The notes under the pieces are model-generated. The model saw only the letters and a program-made list of their open reading frames with translations. It searched no databases and had not been told where the DNA came from. DNA of 64,000 bases from Wuchereria bancrofti. Taxonomy: Eukaryota > Nematoda > Chromadorea > Rhabditida > Onchocercidae. Made by a program: the position numbers and the translations under genes. Shown in pieces: positions 38,295 to 52,031 of this stretch (position 1 is its first letter; the number at the start of each line of letters is the position of its first letter). The DNA is taken from contig SSBO01000012.1 of assembly GCA_005281725.1 (NCBI GenBank), forward strand, positions 1,470,194-1,534,193, read 5' to 3'.

Positions 38295-41200
38295 CTTCGG
38301 AAGTGCATACTTTTTGATTGCTGAAATAGTACCGTGGGTAGCGTACACTTGTATATTTTTCAGTGGGAAGATAAGGAGCTTATTCCTGGAATAGTTGCAT
38401 TTGTATAAATCCGTCCGATGAAAAACAGCTGTTGAAAAGGCAATAGTGAGATTATCTGTATTTATGTAACATGCTTTGTAACTTGTATTATGTTTTTAGC
38501 TGTAAGGTTAACCTTATAAAGTTTGTGTGGAGTGCAGTTGTACAGCTCTGTCATACTTTTTTTTTTCTTTTTTTTTTCACCATTTTGATGAATGATTTAT
38601 CTCATGTGATGAATGACTGAATGATGTATTTAATACGGGTATAAGCAAGATGAAACTAATTGTAACATATGCATGTTGTATGATTCAACTTGTATCATAT
38701 TTAATATATCCATTCCTGTTGAACATATCCTCCTTTAATCATCTTAAAACCTTAGCTCCGATTCCTCGAATTGAGAATGAAGTGTGTTGGGATGTTACGT
38801 GATCGTTTTCGAAAAGAAACCAATACATTTTTACGAGATTAAATCGATGTTTATTCATGATGCGTCGTTTTTTAAACGAGCTATTCAGTCCTGGAATGCT
38901 TTTTGCTTAGATCGAAATATGAAATTTCATTATGCATTGAGATTGTTGGTTAACACGGTTTCAATTATTGGTTGTTCGGAGCAATGACAATTTATCGTCA
39001 TTGCCGATGATTTCATTATTTTCGATCCGCATGTAATCTTATGTGTATATTGTTTATAAAAGCTTAAGGGTGGGTATCTTCATCAGTCATCATTTACAGT
39101 TGTTAGTATTATTTATGTCTTATTTCATTTTACATTTAATTCGATTTGTGCAAGCATGGACTCGTAAAACGAAAGTTTGAAAGCTCTCAATGTTTTTTTG
39201 TAAATTTGCTTCATACTTTATTGTAATTAATTTATTGTGAATTCTATGTGATTCAAATTGTATTGAGCAGGAAGTTTAGATGAACTGCTGAATTACAGTG
39301 AAGAAATTTCAACAATGTTAGAGGTATGTGTACATTGTTTCTCGAGAATTTTTATGCTCCCAAATTTTTTCTTAGCGATCTTCCTGTTTAATAATAGTTT
39401 ACTTAAAAAGAAAAGGCATTATAATGGGTAACCGATTTCTTTCATTTACAACATTGTTCTCACAATTATTGAAATTGTTATTGATAATTTTTGCTATTAT
39501 ACATAATCTATTTTGTATTTGGTGATTAGGTTTGCTCATTGTATCTTGTCTCTTTTTTTTTTCTTTTCTGTATTCCATTGAGTGATAGAATTTCATTTTT
39601 GCTTACTTTATTACTTTTGCATATGAAATGTGAATTCATTTTGCAATACTCGACTTAACTGGTCGAAGTTGTTTTCAACTTTCCAGAAAGTTTTTAATTT
39701 TTGGTGTGTTGTTGAGTGCATATAAAATTTTTGTTTAATTCTTAGTTTTAAAGATTTTGTGCATACTAATATATTGTTTATAATGTATTCGTTTTAGTCT
39801 TGATCATTTTGCGTCCAATGAAACTTTCTTTCTGGAAGGCAAAGGGACGAAGTTGCTAAATTTTAAAATAGCTATTGTTACACTACATGATTCCTCGAAA
39901 TTTGTTTTTTTTTTCTTGAATGATTAAAGATTTCACTGTTTTAAGTTTGTATAATGTGGTATCTAAATTATTTGGTTTTTCTAATTGCTTAGTTTCCATT
40001 ATGTTTAATCAGGGAATGAATTGAGCAAAATAGTTTGTTGTCTATGGAATTATCAGTTCTTTTATGGAAATTTGCGTATAGCGATATCTGATAAAGTTAC
40101 TTCGCCATTGTTGCATTACATTCAACATCTTGATGTTACCTTAAATCCTTGTGTGCCGGGTTGGTATTTTTGTCTTCATCTTTTTCCAGAAATTGTTCGG
40201 TAATTTGTTAAACGTTTGTTTGGTTTAATGAAATTTAATAGGAAGCGATTTTATCTCAAAAAATACAATGACTGGAATTGTAAGGGTTAAAGTTCATGAA
40301 ATATACAGAGTCATTACTACTTAGAGGATAACTTCGATTGTGAATTTAATTATGAACCGGGATATCTGTAATTCAGTTGACTGAATTTAAGTATTTAGTT
40401 TGCCGGTCGGAAGAATTTTCTTTCGGAAAAGTAAGTTTCAAAATGTTTTTAGCAAAAAGATTGCGCCGTGTTCGTTGTTTTGGAGTATATGCATTCATCT
40501 TTTTACCTGAAGGTATAGTTGTGGAGTGGTGCGAAGAAATTCTGGATTTCGGATGCGACTGTGACTCATTTCCGGAAATTCGATTTAAGAAAAATTGGAA
40601 AGATCAATTTAAGAAGCATCCGACAATTTTGTAAGTGGTGATATTTGCGTCTGTATTCATGACAAGATCCGATTTATGTAGTGTATATTATTTACTACAT
40701 TGGCTTTGAATACTGTCTGAAAGATTGCAAGCGTTTGCTTTTTTTAACTGCAGGTTAATTGTGTTGGAATTGGTGGAAATGTCATGGAATTGGAATATAT
40801 AGAATTTTTTTATCCGATGAATATAGCTACCTATATTGCAGGTATTATAATAAATATTAAAGCATGTAGCCAAATATGAGTTATTTTGAGACTATAAAAA
40901 AATAAATGTACAAGCAGTTATTAAACAATGAGAGAGATGAAAATTTTTACAGCTTGAACAGATGATGATTAATATATTTTACTAAATTATGTTTATCCAA
41001 GATCAGAAAATGATCGGAAAAGAAGTTACTTTAAGTTAGTTCAAAGAAAAGTTTCGTCTTTATTTATTTTTTCTTTCGTTAAAATTTAAATTGCGCGCTT
41101 CGTTTCTGATGGACAAACTAATTGGAAAGGGTGAATGGCGCCGCTATGTCGGAGCAAATGCACTTACGATCCGAACAGCAGTACTCCCATCTTTTGCTTT

Positions 41201-41786
41201 TTCTATTTGCTTTAGTTTTCTTTTTTTTTTCCTGGCAATCGTTGTTGAATTATGACCCCCACCATATCGATGTTTCCTGTTCCTGATTGCCAGAATTTTT
41301 TTTTTTCATTGTGCATTCTCATCTGAAATTCTCTGTTTTTCTCTGTTTGACTGTTTATTTATTTAAAAAAAAAAAAAATCTCTCGTATGAATGTTTTAAT
41401 TTAATACTAGCGTATTAGTGCAAACATTCTCTAATAATATCGGTTCACTTTCAAGTATATTTCTCATAATTGACAGTTCATTTTGGTAAACAGTTCCATC
41501 TAATTAGCAATCATAAACTTAGTTCTGTTTAAAAAAGAAAAGCATAACTTGTTTAACTGATTTTCTTGTTATCTCTTACAACATCAAACGGTAAATATTA
41601 AGAAATTGATTTGACAACTTTATATATGTGTAGCATCAATTGCAATTTGCAAATAACCCTAAGATGTTTGAAGACGGTACATGATTGAAAAATGCGAATT
41701 TTTCTATAAAAATTGTTTCATATAATGATGAAATTCGAAAAAGTGAAATTTTAAAATTATGATACTAAAAAAAAATAAATTTTCAG
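38295..41786. other. Intergenic/3' UTR stretch with possible extra exons
   Basis: Mainly AT-rich DNA downstream of the ataxin-7-like gene. It holds a candidate in-frame alternative exon at 39271-39323, a candidate terminal exon at about 40755-40879, a perfect 8-bp-stem hairpin at 38981-39004, and a short GC-richer patch at 41090-41200 in front of the receptor gene. Single-frame ORFs at 38784-38987 and 40377-40634 are unrecognised. Confidence 0.5.
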
Positions 41787-44700
41787 ATGAAATCTGTGAA
41801 ATTATGGATATTTGGAATGATTGAAATACTCACTGCTGTTTTGCTGTTTGGAGTTTTCCATTTGCCTGCCAATGGAAACTTGCAGGAGTATGGTTGGTTT
41901 TATTAAACTGAGATGTCATTATCACTAGTATCTATTGAATTTAGAAGTAAGCGTTAGAAAAATGAAGTTGTAGATTTTATTATCTGAGGGAGGGAGTATT
42001 TTTCAAATCCCATGTACGTATGTTGATATATACTCAATATATTCACTACTAATGAGTTCTAAAAATCTTTAATTTTTATTAAGTACAATTTTATTAATAA
42101 GGCAATCATATATTATCACATCAAGTAAATGAGATTTTATTTTTGAGGTCGTAAGCAAGATCATGATTCGGCTGAACGGTACGATGCAGATGGTGACTTA
42201 TCAGTGCCAATTGATGCTCAGGGACGACCGCATCAATTTAATTCAAGCAGGATTGAGTCAGAAGCTGATCGAAAAAGAAAAAATGTATGCTATTTAGATG
42301 TGAGCATCGAAGAGATGCATAGTTCGTACAAATCTTTCGACAACTTGTTTATTTTTTACTAAGATTTAAGGTTGTATTTTGTTGCTTTCTGGCTCTTATC
42401 CCGTAGTTGTTGACATGCAGTGAGAAAGGAGCTAAATTTTTTTTTTTATTAAAATATTCATATCCTTGTCACTGTTTCACATTTAATGTTGATAATACTA
42501 AACAAGAAATTGATTTCATTTGTGTCGTTTATTTGTTTTATTCAGAGATGCTAAATTCTGAGTGTTTGTCTGATACAAGCGTGCTTTAACTTTAATTTTA
42601 GAAGTATATATGATATATTTTTTATGAAATTTCAGGCACCGGCGAGATATGAAGATGAGCGAAGCTTGTGCTACTGCAATTATGCTCCGGAATTTTGTGG
42701 TGGATTTACGAATTTTACATGCATCAAACATCTGGAAGCTTCTTGCTTTCATTTCACTGAAGAAGTTTGTTCGAGATCAAATGAATATAACTTCCAGTTT
42801 CTTTTTTTTTTACAAATTTACACATTTATTTGTAAAATTAGAATTCTTTCTGCTATTTGTCATTTTGATTTTTAGATCTACGATAAGACATTGAAGCGAA
42901 TAGAAACAATGCATTTATTCGGTTGCGCTCCATTAACTCGTGGCTCAGGCGGTTCCTATTTTACGGTAAGATAGTTATAATTACAACACAAAATTCTTTT
43001 TTTTTTGTTTTCTTCATTCTTTGCACGATTTCTAAGCCTTAGAATATATCATTTATGTGACGTTGTTTTGAATTATAAATGAGATCTAAAGTTATAAGTC
43101 TCATTTCTAATTTCAAGACGTTGTATGGGTCGGGATATAAAACAAAAAACCACTATTCAGAGAAATGGAACACACATAATTCCAGGTACATGTCGATTAT
43201 TTAATAAGTTTAAAATACTAACTCTCAATAAATATTATTTTCCAGTGTAAAGCCCATTTGGTTGCACATGCTCGACCAAAAAGTATTGCATGCTGTCAAG
43301 AAGGAAATTACTGTAATCGTAATTTGTCTGTTCCAGCTTATGTAAATGTTTCACCTGAAGGTATTTGTTAGACTGTTGAAGAATTTTTTTATTGCACGAC
43401 TGGAAAAAATAAAAAAAAAAATTTAAGAAAAATAGAAAGCTTAAAATACTTGTTTTTCAGGAGTAATTGGTGTCATACTTATTTTTCAGGAGTAATTGTT
43501 GATCATTACGTTTCTTATGTGACAGTTACAGTTGTCTTATATGCTGTACTTTTTTCACTATTCGTTGGCATTGCATTACTTCTCTTTTGGCGATGGGATA
43601 TTATAGGTAAAACTTCTTGTAAATATGAAAAAACGGTGCATTCGTATGAATTATAGATGATTTATGGAATATGAATTATGGATATTTTTTTTTTTTTAAT
43701 TGGGAATGTAAGAAAAAAAGTTGTTTAATGTCACAGATTAACTTGGACGTTACTTAGAAATGTAAGTCATCAGTTCTTAAGATAGTTGCAGTGATAGATT
43801 TTACAGCTGAAAAACTGAAGCCATCGCTTCAGAAGTCAACGCTTCAAATGATTGATACGGGTGAAATTGAAAAATCCCCCATGCTATATGATGTCAGGTA
43901 ATGAACGTTTTGTTTACTCTAGCATTCCCAGTATTTTAGCTTGTCGTTTTCATTTTCCATCTCTTTTATTTATCCATAATTCCATCTTTTATTTATGTAC
44001 TTAACAAAATTTTGTTTCAGTAGTGGTTCAGGCTCTGGTTTTGCGAGCTTAAATCAACGTACGGTTGCTCAAGATCTTGAGTTCTTATCTGTAGTAGGTA
44101 AAGGACGCTACGGTGAAGTTAAGAAAGCACGTTATCGTGGTGATCGTATTGTTGCTGTTAAGGTAACCTATTCGTTGGTTTGATATTTTCTATTTTGTTG
44201 AATGTATTATTTATTCAGTTACTTTAATTTTAATAATGCTTTTTCTTTAGACATTTTATACTACAGAAGAAGATTCATGGAAAAATGAAAAAGAGATCTA
44301 TCAGACGCAAATGTTAAATCATGAGAACATATTACGTAAGTATTCTATTAAATAATTGCTATGTTTATGAATGAATAACCTTATTATACTTTGTAAGAGT
44401 TTGTTAATTTTGCTCTGTGTAGAATTTGTTGCTGCTGATATTGGAAGCGAAGATTCAATCACTCGGATGCTTCTAATTACGGATTTTCATGCTTACGGTT
44501 CTCTTTTTGAATATTTGCAACGTGGAGAAACTCTGTCGGTGAGCGAAGCTCTACATTTAGCCTACAGGTAAGACTTATTTTCGAATGCAATTATACATTG
44601 CTGTTGTAGAGAAAAGTTAAAAAATGAAAGAGTAGAGGATAAAATTCATGGATTTGTAAATTGCAAAAGATCTGTGTGCAAAATTTTCATTCCATAGAAA

Positions 44701-46406
44701 TGATGTTGAGAGTATTTTGCATTTTAGTGCAGTTTGTGGTCTAGAGCATTTGCATAGTGCTTTACATGGGACAGGCACACCACAGAAACCGGCTATTGCA
44801 CATCGTGATGTGAAATCAAAAAATATCATCGTTAAAAGGCCTTATGTTTGTTGCATAGCTGATTTTGGATTAGCATTAACGTATGTATCTTTTTTTTTAA
44901 TGTTGCTCTCACAATTTTAGTTGTTTTATTGAGAAAATTTTTGAGATTAAAGAGTAATCAGTTCTTTTTAAGAAAAAATTGAGCAAAATATTATTTTTTT
45001 TAAGTGAAGATATGGTGAAAACTAGGACGGATATAAATATACAAGTGGGTACCAAACGATATATGGCACCGGAAGTTCTTGACAAATCTTTAAATGTTAA
45101 AAATTTTCATCATTTTAAAATGGCTGATATTTATTCATTTGCACTAGTTATTTGGGAAATCCTGCGACGAATTCAGGTCAGTTAGAGATGAAGTCGACCA
45201 TTATATTTGTGTGTTAGATAACTTATTTAAATAAAATTCCAGCTCCTAATTATTGTTTCGTTTCGGTCATTTTAAAAAACGATGAATATAAAATTCTATT
45301 TAAAAAAAAAAGTTAAAAAAAAAGGAAAAAATCGAAAAAAGAAAAAAAATATATAAAACATAATTCTGCTTTTAGGTTTTTTTTAGCTTTAGTTCAACGC
45401 CTAACGAAAATTGATTTAGCAGTCTTTCTCAGTAAATCTTTTGGAAACAGTCTTGATGTATACTTTTAGCAAATAGCTTAAATATATCATCTGTTTTAAT
45501 TAGTATTGGCATGATAAAGTGAGAGGCATTTTTATGGCATAATTTTTCAGGAGGATAATTGCCTTTCAAGAGCTTCAGAAAGTGACAGTGGTATTGGAAG
45601 CAGTGGTAGTGGAAGTGGAACGGCAAAACTTTTGCCTGGCTTTATTGCAAATCCTGATATATTCACATATGTTAGCAATGTTTCGAGCAGTGTAATGGTG
45701 GATCATCAAAGTATTTCCGATAATTCGATGGTCAGTTTGAAATTCAGTCTTCTGTATTCGAATTTTTTGTTTGCAATAAAGAGATTTTTATTTTTATTTG
45801 TGTATATGTGTTTGTATTTAGGTATTATATATATATAAATCATTTGCAGTCATTGAAAGCGCGACCTCCGATGCAACCATTTGATGGTATGGTCGATCCG
45901 GATCCATCATTCGAACAAATGCGTAGACTTGTTTGTTTCGAAGGCAAGAGGCCGTTATTGGAGGATGCTTGGATGAGAGATGTAATTTCTTTTTGCATCA
46001 TTCTTAAAAACCTAGTTTAATTTTTCCTTAACTTGAAATTCATTTGAATCAGTTTTCTTAATTTAAACATTTATGAATATTTAGCTTTAAAAGCTCCACT
46101 TTACATGCTCTAATTTTAGCCATGCCTAAAAGAAATCTGTGAACTGATAGAGGAATGTTGGAGTGCAAGCATTGATTGTCGACATACTGCGCTACGTGTC
46201 AAAAGAAAAATTAAAGATACGGTTTTGGTACGTTACCTTTTTTTTTTCTTTTCTATTTATTGCTCTAGAAAGTTTTTGGTTGACTTGTCATTGCGAAAGA
46301 TAATTTCTGCAATAACGTATGTTTTTAGAAGCATAATGGTTTGGGTGGTGCACAGACTTCTGGATCTAGCAAACAAGACTGTTCAGCGAAGGCCTTGTCT
46401 GTTTAA
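41787..46406 (+). CDS. Type I TGF-beta/BMP receptor Ser/Thr kinase (659 aa, 16 exons)
   Basis: Plasma-membrane receptor that would phosphorylate R-Smads. Exons: 41787-41892, 42148-42284, 42636-42764, 42876-42965, 43246-43360, 43490-43606, 43807-43897, 44021-44162, 44251-44335, 44423-44567, 44728-44880, 45005-45176, 45551-45730, 45850-45981, 46120-46227, 46329-46406 (1980 nt, phases fit). Signal peptide 1-30; Cys-rich ectodomain 93-178 ending in the family signature CCQEGNYCN; transmembrane about 202-225; GS box SSGSGSG (262-268) without the usual leading Thr-Thr. Kinase: GKGRYGEV (288-295), VAVK309, HRDVKSKN (411-418), DFGLA (431-435), [24 protein letters not shown]. Exon 13 inserts 60 Ser-rich residues (495-554) before PFDGMV. 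Sequence around FVAADI is closest to BMPR1/SMA-6-type receptors; DAF-1 is less likely. The ATG is immediately behind ttttcag, a likely trans-splice acceptor. Two tandem acceptors precede exon 6. Confidence 0.95.
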
Positions 46407-47984
46407 TATAAAGCTTTGTTTTCTTATTTCTTCCCAAAATTATTTTTGCATTACTGTCATATTTTATTACTTTTATTTACTCTTTCTTTTCTTTTGTATT
46501 CAGTCTTTTACAACAATGTAAGTAATTAATGTAGGGTACAATTAATTACATCAAATTGTATATTTTCTGCTGGTTAAATACCACCACTGTTGTTATAACT
46601 AAGTAAAAAAGCATTGGTACGGTCTAAAAAATGTTGTTTTTTTTTTTTTTTTTTTTCACATTACATGTCAATTTTTTGGGTACTTCAACTTTTCTGATCT
46701 CACAAAAAGAAGGAATTGTTGAGATTTTGTTACGCTGTTTTCTTAAGCTTTTACATGTATTTTCTTTCCAGTAACAACATATGTGTATTAGTTTTATATT
46801 TTGATGATTAGAATGTCATTCTCTACATCAGATATTCTTGATCTGTATATTCTATTCTTTTTATTTTCATTTTATGGTCGCTTTAAAAAAAATGTAATGG
46901 ATCAAAAGGGGATTCTTTCATGGATATGTAGAAAGTAAAGGATCAAGCACCTTGTTTAACTCATTTTTGCTTATTGTCCATATTTTTCTCTTTTTACGGG
47001 ATCGTTGTTAATCCGTTGAAGGCTTGTCCATCAATTTGTTGATTGTTTTCTTTTGGTTAGGCCTTATTTTTAATATTTATACACATCAAATAGTGCATTA
47101 AAAAATGTCTTTTCCTTCATCACTGTAAAATGATTGTTGTTTCACTGCTTCTGTTGCATTTCCTTCTTCAATGATAAAAGTTTTTGAATTCAAATTTTCT
47201 GTGCATTTATCTAATTTATATTTTGGAAACAGTAATGAATGGATATAAATTTGGTAGAGTAAAGAGAACATTCCAAAGAAATAAAAATTCAAGTAAGATG
47301 CTTAATATTTCTACAATAAGATATTTAAAGATAAACTATCAGGGCTGATAAATGATATGAAAGACTGTCAATATTAAATTTTAATCCTGTGCTAATAAAT
47401 TACATAATATAAGTAACTCACTTTTTTCCTTTTTCTAAATTTCTATTTTCTTTTTTTCATATTTTCATCTTTACTGGAAGGAGAAAAAGAAGTGTATTAT
47501 GAATGATTTTTAACAAGAAGAGAAAAAAAGTTATTTATTAGCATAAAAAGATGAGAGTTCTTGTTAAAATGGTTCAATCAGTAAACAAGATTTATTCGAT
47601 AAATGATTTACAATTTTCAGAACATCATGATAACTTCAAATTCTCTTCAATATGATAAAGGTTAATGGTGAATTTTATGGAGTATGATGAGTTAATTGAT
47701 GTGGATTTATAGCTTCTTGAGAAGATGAAGAAAAGTATCGAATAAATGAAACAAATAAAAGCAATAAATGAAGGCGGCACTATTCAACAGAGAGAAAGAG
47801 AGGGAAAAAGAAAGAGAGAAAGAGATACAGTTATCATGATTGTAAATGCTACAAAAAAAAAAAGAAAGAAAAAAAAAAGGAAAGGAAGATCCATTCTACT
47901 TCTTTCGATCATCTCTCTTCTGTCCCTTCTATTAATATCGCTTACTATTAATTATTTATTCATTACTGTTTTAAAAGATTGAAA
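46407..47984. other. Receptor 3' flank and Wnt 5' flank
   Basis: AT-rich spacer between two same-strand genes. It contains poly-T tracts and a purine-rich GAGAAAGAGAGG region at about 47790-47830 just before the Wnt start. No additional gene recognised. Confidence 0.6.
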
Positions 47985-50900
47985 ATGTCTCAAATTGTCA
48001 TACTTCTTCAACTAATATTCATCCTTTTCAATTCATTTTCACATTGTTGGTGGTAAGCTTTTTTTGTTTTTTCTTTTCATTCTTTCTTACATTAATTAAT
48101 CTAAAATTAAATATTTTGAATTTAAAAAAAAAAAAGAAAATTCATTTAAGATTGCTAAAAATTTAAGTGAAAATTTATTTTGCAAAATAAAGTATTAAAA
48201 TTAATTTTTTTCCCCCCCCTTTTTTTTTTTTGATTCTAACAATAAATATTTTTATCGCTTATCTATTTGATCATACATATTGTAAATAGGCTTATATTAT
48301 TTATCACTGTCTTGATGTAACAGAATGAACGAAATAAATTATTGTGTATATTTTAGTAAAGAAGAGAAGGAAAAAAAGAGCTAGAAATAAAATAGTAATA
48401 GGAATAAAATTAAAATAAAATAAAATTAAGCAATGAAATTAAATGATATAGATGTGAATCATATTATTTGTATGAACTAAAGATAAGCTGATAACATGCA
48501 GATAATGATTATATTGCAGTAGTTACATTAAATTAGTAAATGAGTTTATCATTTTGTTCTAATGCAATAAAATAATTCAAAGTGATAATTACCCTCGAAA
48601 ACACTGACAAATGTTATGAAATATTAAATCAATCAGATTCCTTCAGGATAACAATATTAAACTTTAACAAGAATACTAATTTAATTTGCATTTAATTGAT
48701 GCTATTAAAGATAGAAATGAATTAGGTTATTTTTAAATAAATACATTTTACATAATATTTAAAATAGCTCACACTTAGCTACTTTTTGTTCACTTTTTTT
48801 TTTCAAGTGTTTCAGCATTTATATTTCAGCATATGAAATTTTCCAGTTCTTTTGTTCATTTTTCTGATGTTATTGAAAAATAATTAATTGATTAAATTGA
48901 ATTTAAGGGAAAATCCTTTCTTTTAACTATTACAAAAAAAGAGGAAAAAATTTTATTATAATAAACTGAGATAAGTTGTAATAAAGATGAAATGTTTCCT
49001 CTTCAACATCTTTAATATTATGTTTATTAGCGTAATAGTTGTTGCACTGATAGAATTTTTTGATTTATTTGTAAATCATAATTTTTTATCAAATATCAAA
49101 ATCTATTTTCTTTTTTTTTTCATCTATTTTTTAATTTTTAAAAATTCCTCTTATATTTTACTTTATTTTCATCTTTCTAATAATCACTGGGAAATCTCAT
49201 AGTTTTTCTTTGTGAAAAAAAAAAAGACATGAAAGAAATTATAATTTATATTATTTTAGCTTACCAGGTGCATAATGTCAAAATGTTTATGTCGGTGATA
49301 TTTTAAGAATTTTTAAGGGTCAAAAGGAGTAGAAAACATTAATTTGATGCAACATTCGGTTGTAAATTTCATTGCGGTCTGATACCATAGGGGAGGTTAC
49401 CATAGATATAATAAAATCATCTATCGTAAATTATATATTTCGTTACCTTCTGTTGTACTATTATTGTTTTTTCTCTTTTTTTTCTTTTTTATTACTTTCT
49501 CTTACAGAAAAAAAAAAGAACAATGAAGGGGAAAAAAAAATTAATCATTTAGATTTAATTATTAGTTGATAATTAATCAAATTGAATATTCTCACAAAAT
49601 TACTTATATTTTTAAATATTTTTTTATTAAAAATATTCAATGAATAAATTATAATTTCTTGGAAAATTATTTTAAAATAATCCAAAAAAAAAAAAAAAAA
49701 TTGTTGTGAAATTTTAAATATTATAAAATGAAAATCATGCAAATATTTGTATTTGTAAAGGTTAAATTTATAGGTTGCTATCAGAAGCACCAAATAATGT
49801 ATTTCGTGATGATGGTGTCCTTTGTGGTTTATTACCGGGTTTGACAAAGCGACAAAGTGATTTGTGTCTGCGAAATCCTACAGCAATACGTTATGTTGTA
49901 AAAGGTTTGAAAGCTGCTGTACATGAATGCAGAAATCAATTTTATGATCAACAATGGAATTGTTCAGCAAGTCGTAACGGTTTTGCTATTTCTCATCTTA
50001 AAGGTATTTTTTTTAAATACATATCTAGGATCAAAGTTTGTTCTTTTTTTTTTTCTTATTATTATATGTTTTTTTAAATTATATTTATGGTTAATTGAGA
50101 CAAAAGAAAAAAGAGTTCATTTTTTTCCATTATGCTATTAAGATTTCATCCTTTTTTTTAAATACTCTCCTAATGATAAAATAATATATGATATACATTT
50201 ATAATTCTTAATTATTATTAAATATTTGCATTTTGAGCAAAAAAAAAAAATCGACGATGATTACTTTCTTTTTTTTTTTTTTCTGTAAAGGAATTAATCA
50301 AACTTTTAGGAATTAATTCTTTTGCATTATTAATAATGAATTGTTATAAATTTGATCATATTTGTACTAAAATTAGAATTTATAACTATTTTGCTCGCTT
50401 TACATAAAATATTTTTAAAAGAAATTTATTAAATTTATTTAGTTGGAAGCAAAGAATCAGCTTATGTATTCGCTTTATCATCTGCTGCAGTAAGTCGTGC
50501 ATTAGCACGAGCATGTGCACAAGGAACAGTTGCAAGTTGTAGCTGTGGCTTTCATCCAAAACGTATCACAAAACAATTCAAATGGGCAGGTTGCTCTGAT
50601 AATATTAAATTTGCGAATAATTTTGGCCGTAAATTCATGGATGCAGCTGATTTAGCACATGCAAATGATGCTCGGTTTGTTATTCGTTTTTTTTTTCTAT
50701 TTTATTTATTACTAAAATTCTATTTATCTGATAAAAATGAATTAGTATTTGTTTTACCTTATTTATCTGTACTATTTGTTTATCAATTATTTACTTGTTA
50801 AAGATGTTAGATGCAAATATTATTAGTTTTTAATTTTAGGCATATAATTTCGATTAGTTACTAATACTCTATAATAAACTAGGTGATTGTTTATTAACTA

Positions 50901-52031
50901 ATTATTTTCAAATTAAAAAAAATATCATAGGTTAACTGTTTTAATTTATGATTTCTAATAATTTTTTCTTTCTACATTTTGTAGATTAACTAAAATTAAC
51001 TCTGATTTACATCGTTAAAATAACAGATGGATTAAGTTAATTAAAATCGCTTGAAAATCTTTATAGAGCGTACTGATAAAGAAAATAATTGATGATACAG
51101 TTTCTTTAATATCTTTTTAAGTAATTACAAATGTTTATAAATGTTACATCATTTTTCAATTACATTTCAGTTCAATGATGAATTTGCACAATAATCGAGT
51201 TGGACGAAAAACAGTATCAAGCAGCGTGCATCGTGAATGCAAATGTCATGGTGTTAGTGGATCATGCGTGATGCAAACATGTTGGAAAGTTGTACCAAAA
51301 TTAGAGGAAGTTGGCTTATTGCTAAGAAAAAAATATTCACATGCTACTAGGGTTAGAAAGAGATTGTTACTATTTTTATTTCATTCCTTTTTTTGATTAT
51401 TTTATAATCATTAAAAATAAGATTATAAAATATGCATTTTTAGAAAATTTTTCTTTAAACGAATCAATACATTTAGGTTAATTTATCACCGGAAAGTAAA
51501 ACTTTAATACCACAAATGGACAGAACAGGAAGTCGTTCTGGAAGATATCTGCACAAATCTGGACAGTTATCATTCCTGGACAATGTGCTTGTTTATTTAG
51601 ATGATTCTCTTGATTATTGCAAGGAAGATCAATTAAACGATATTCGAAGTCCACAGGGTCGTGAATGTTTTGACAAGTGTAATATGTTCGTTTTTATAAC
51701 ATTTATATTACAAAAAAATTTATTGATATTAGTTTTTTTTTCTTAAAAAAAAGAAAAAATAGATTTTATAATGATCCAAAAATATCAAAAAGTGGTTCAA
51801 ATTCTCAAGTTATTTTGCTACACAAAATACAAAACCTTTGAAATTTAAAGATTTCGAAGAAAAAAAGAATGGTTTAAAAATTTCTTAATTGATTATAGGA
51901 TATGTTGTGGACGAGGTTACACAACAATTCGTATGGTAGAGGAACAGCAATGTCATTGTAAATTTATATGGTGCTGTGAAGTGAAATGTGACATATGTCA
52001 TCACATTGTTAGCCATAATTTTTGCAAGTAA
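47985..52031 (+). CDS. Wnt family secreted ligand (350 aa, 6 exons)
   Basis: Lipid-modified morphogen for Frizzled receptors. Exons: 47985-48052, 49774-50003, 50443-50674, 51171-51351, 51477-51685, 51899-52031 (1053 nt, phases fit). Exon 1 encodes only a signal peptide (MSQIVILLQLIFILFNSFSH) and is followed by a 1.7 kb intron. Family landmarks are HECRNQFYDQQWNCS, WAGCSDNI, and RECKCHGVSGSC with Ser206 as the Porcupine palmitoleoylation site. CCGRGY plus CHCKFIWCCEVKC mark the C-terminal Cys-rich domain, ending at Cys-Lys-stop. Length is typical of Wnts. The exon 5 donor was set at AT|gttcgt because it restores the conserved C-x3-CC spacing (CNMICCGRGY); the alternative AA|gtgtaa would lose one Cys. 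Which Wnt class it is (CWN-1, EGL-20, MOM-2, LIN-44 or CWN-2 type) cannot be told without a tree. Confidence 0.96.

Noticed and set aside
47746..47982. 78-codon Lys/Arg-rich ORF before the Wnt start
   Set aside because: Purine-rich low-complexity sequence ending in a hydrophobic stretch; no splice link to Wnt in frame and a poor start context.
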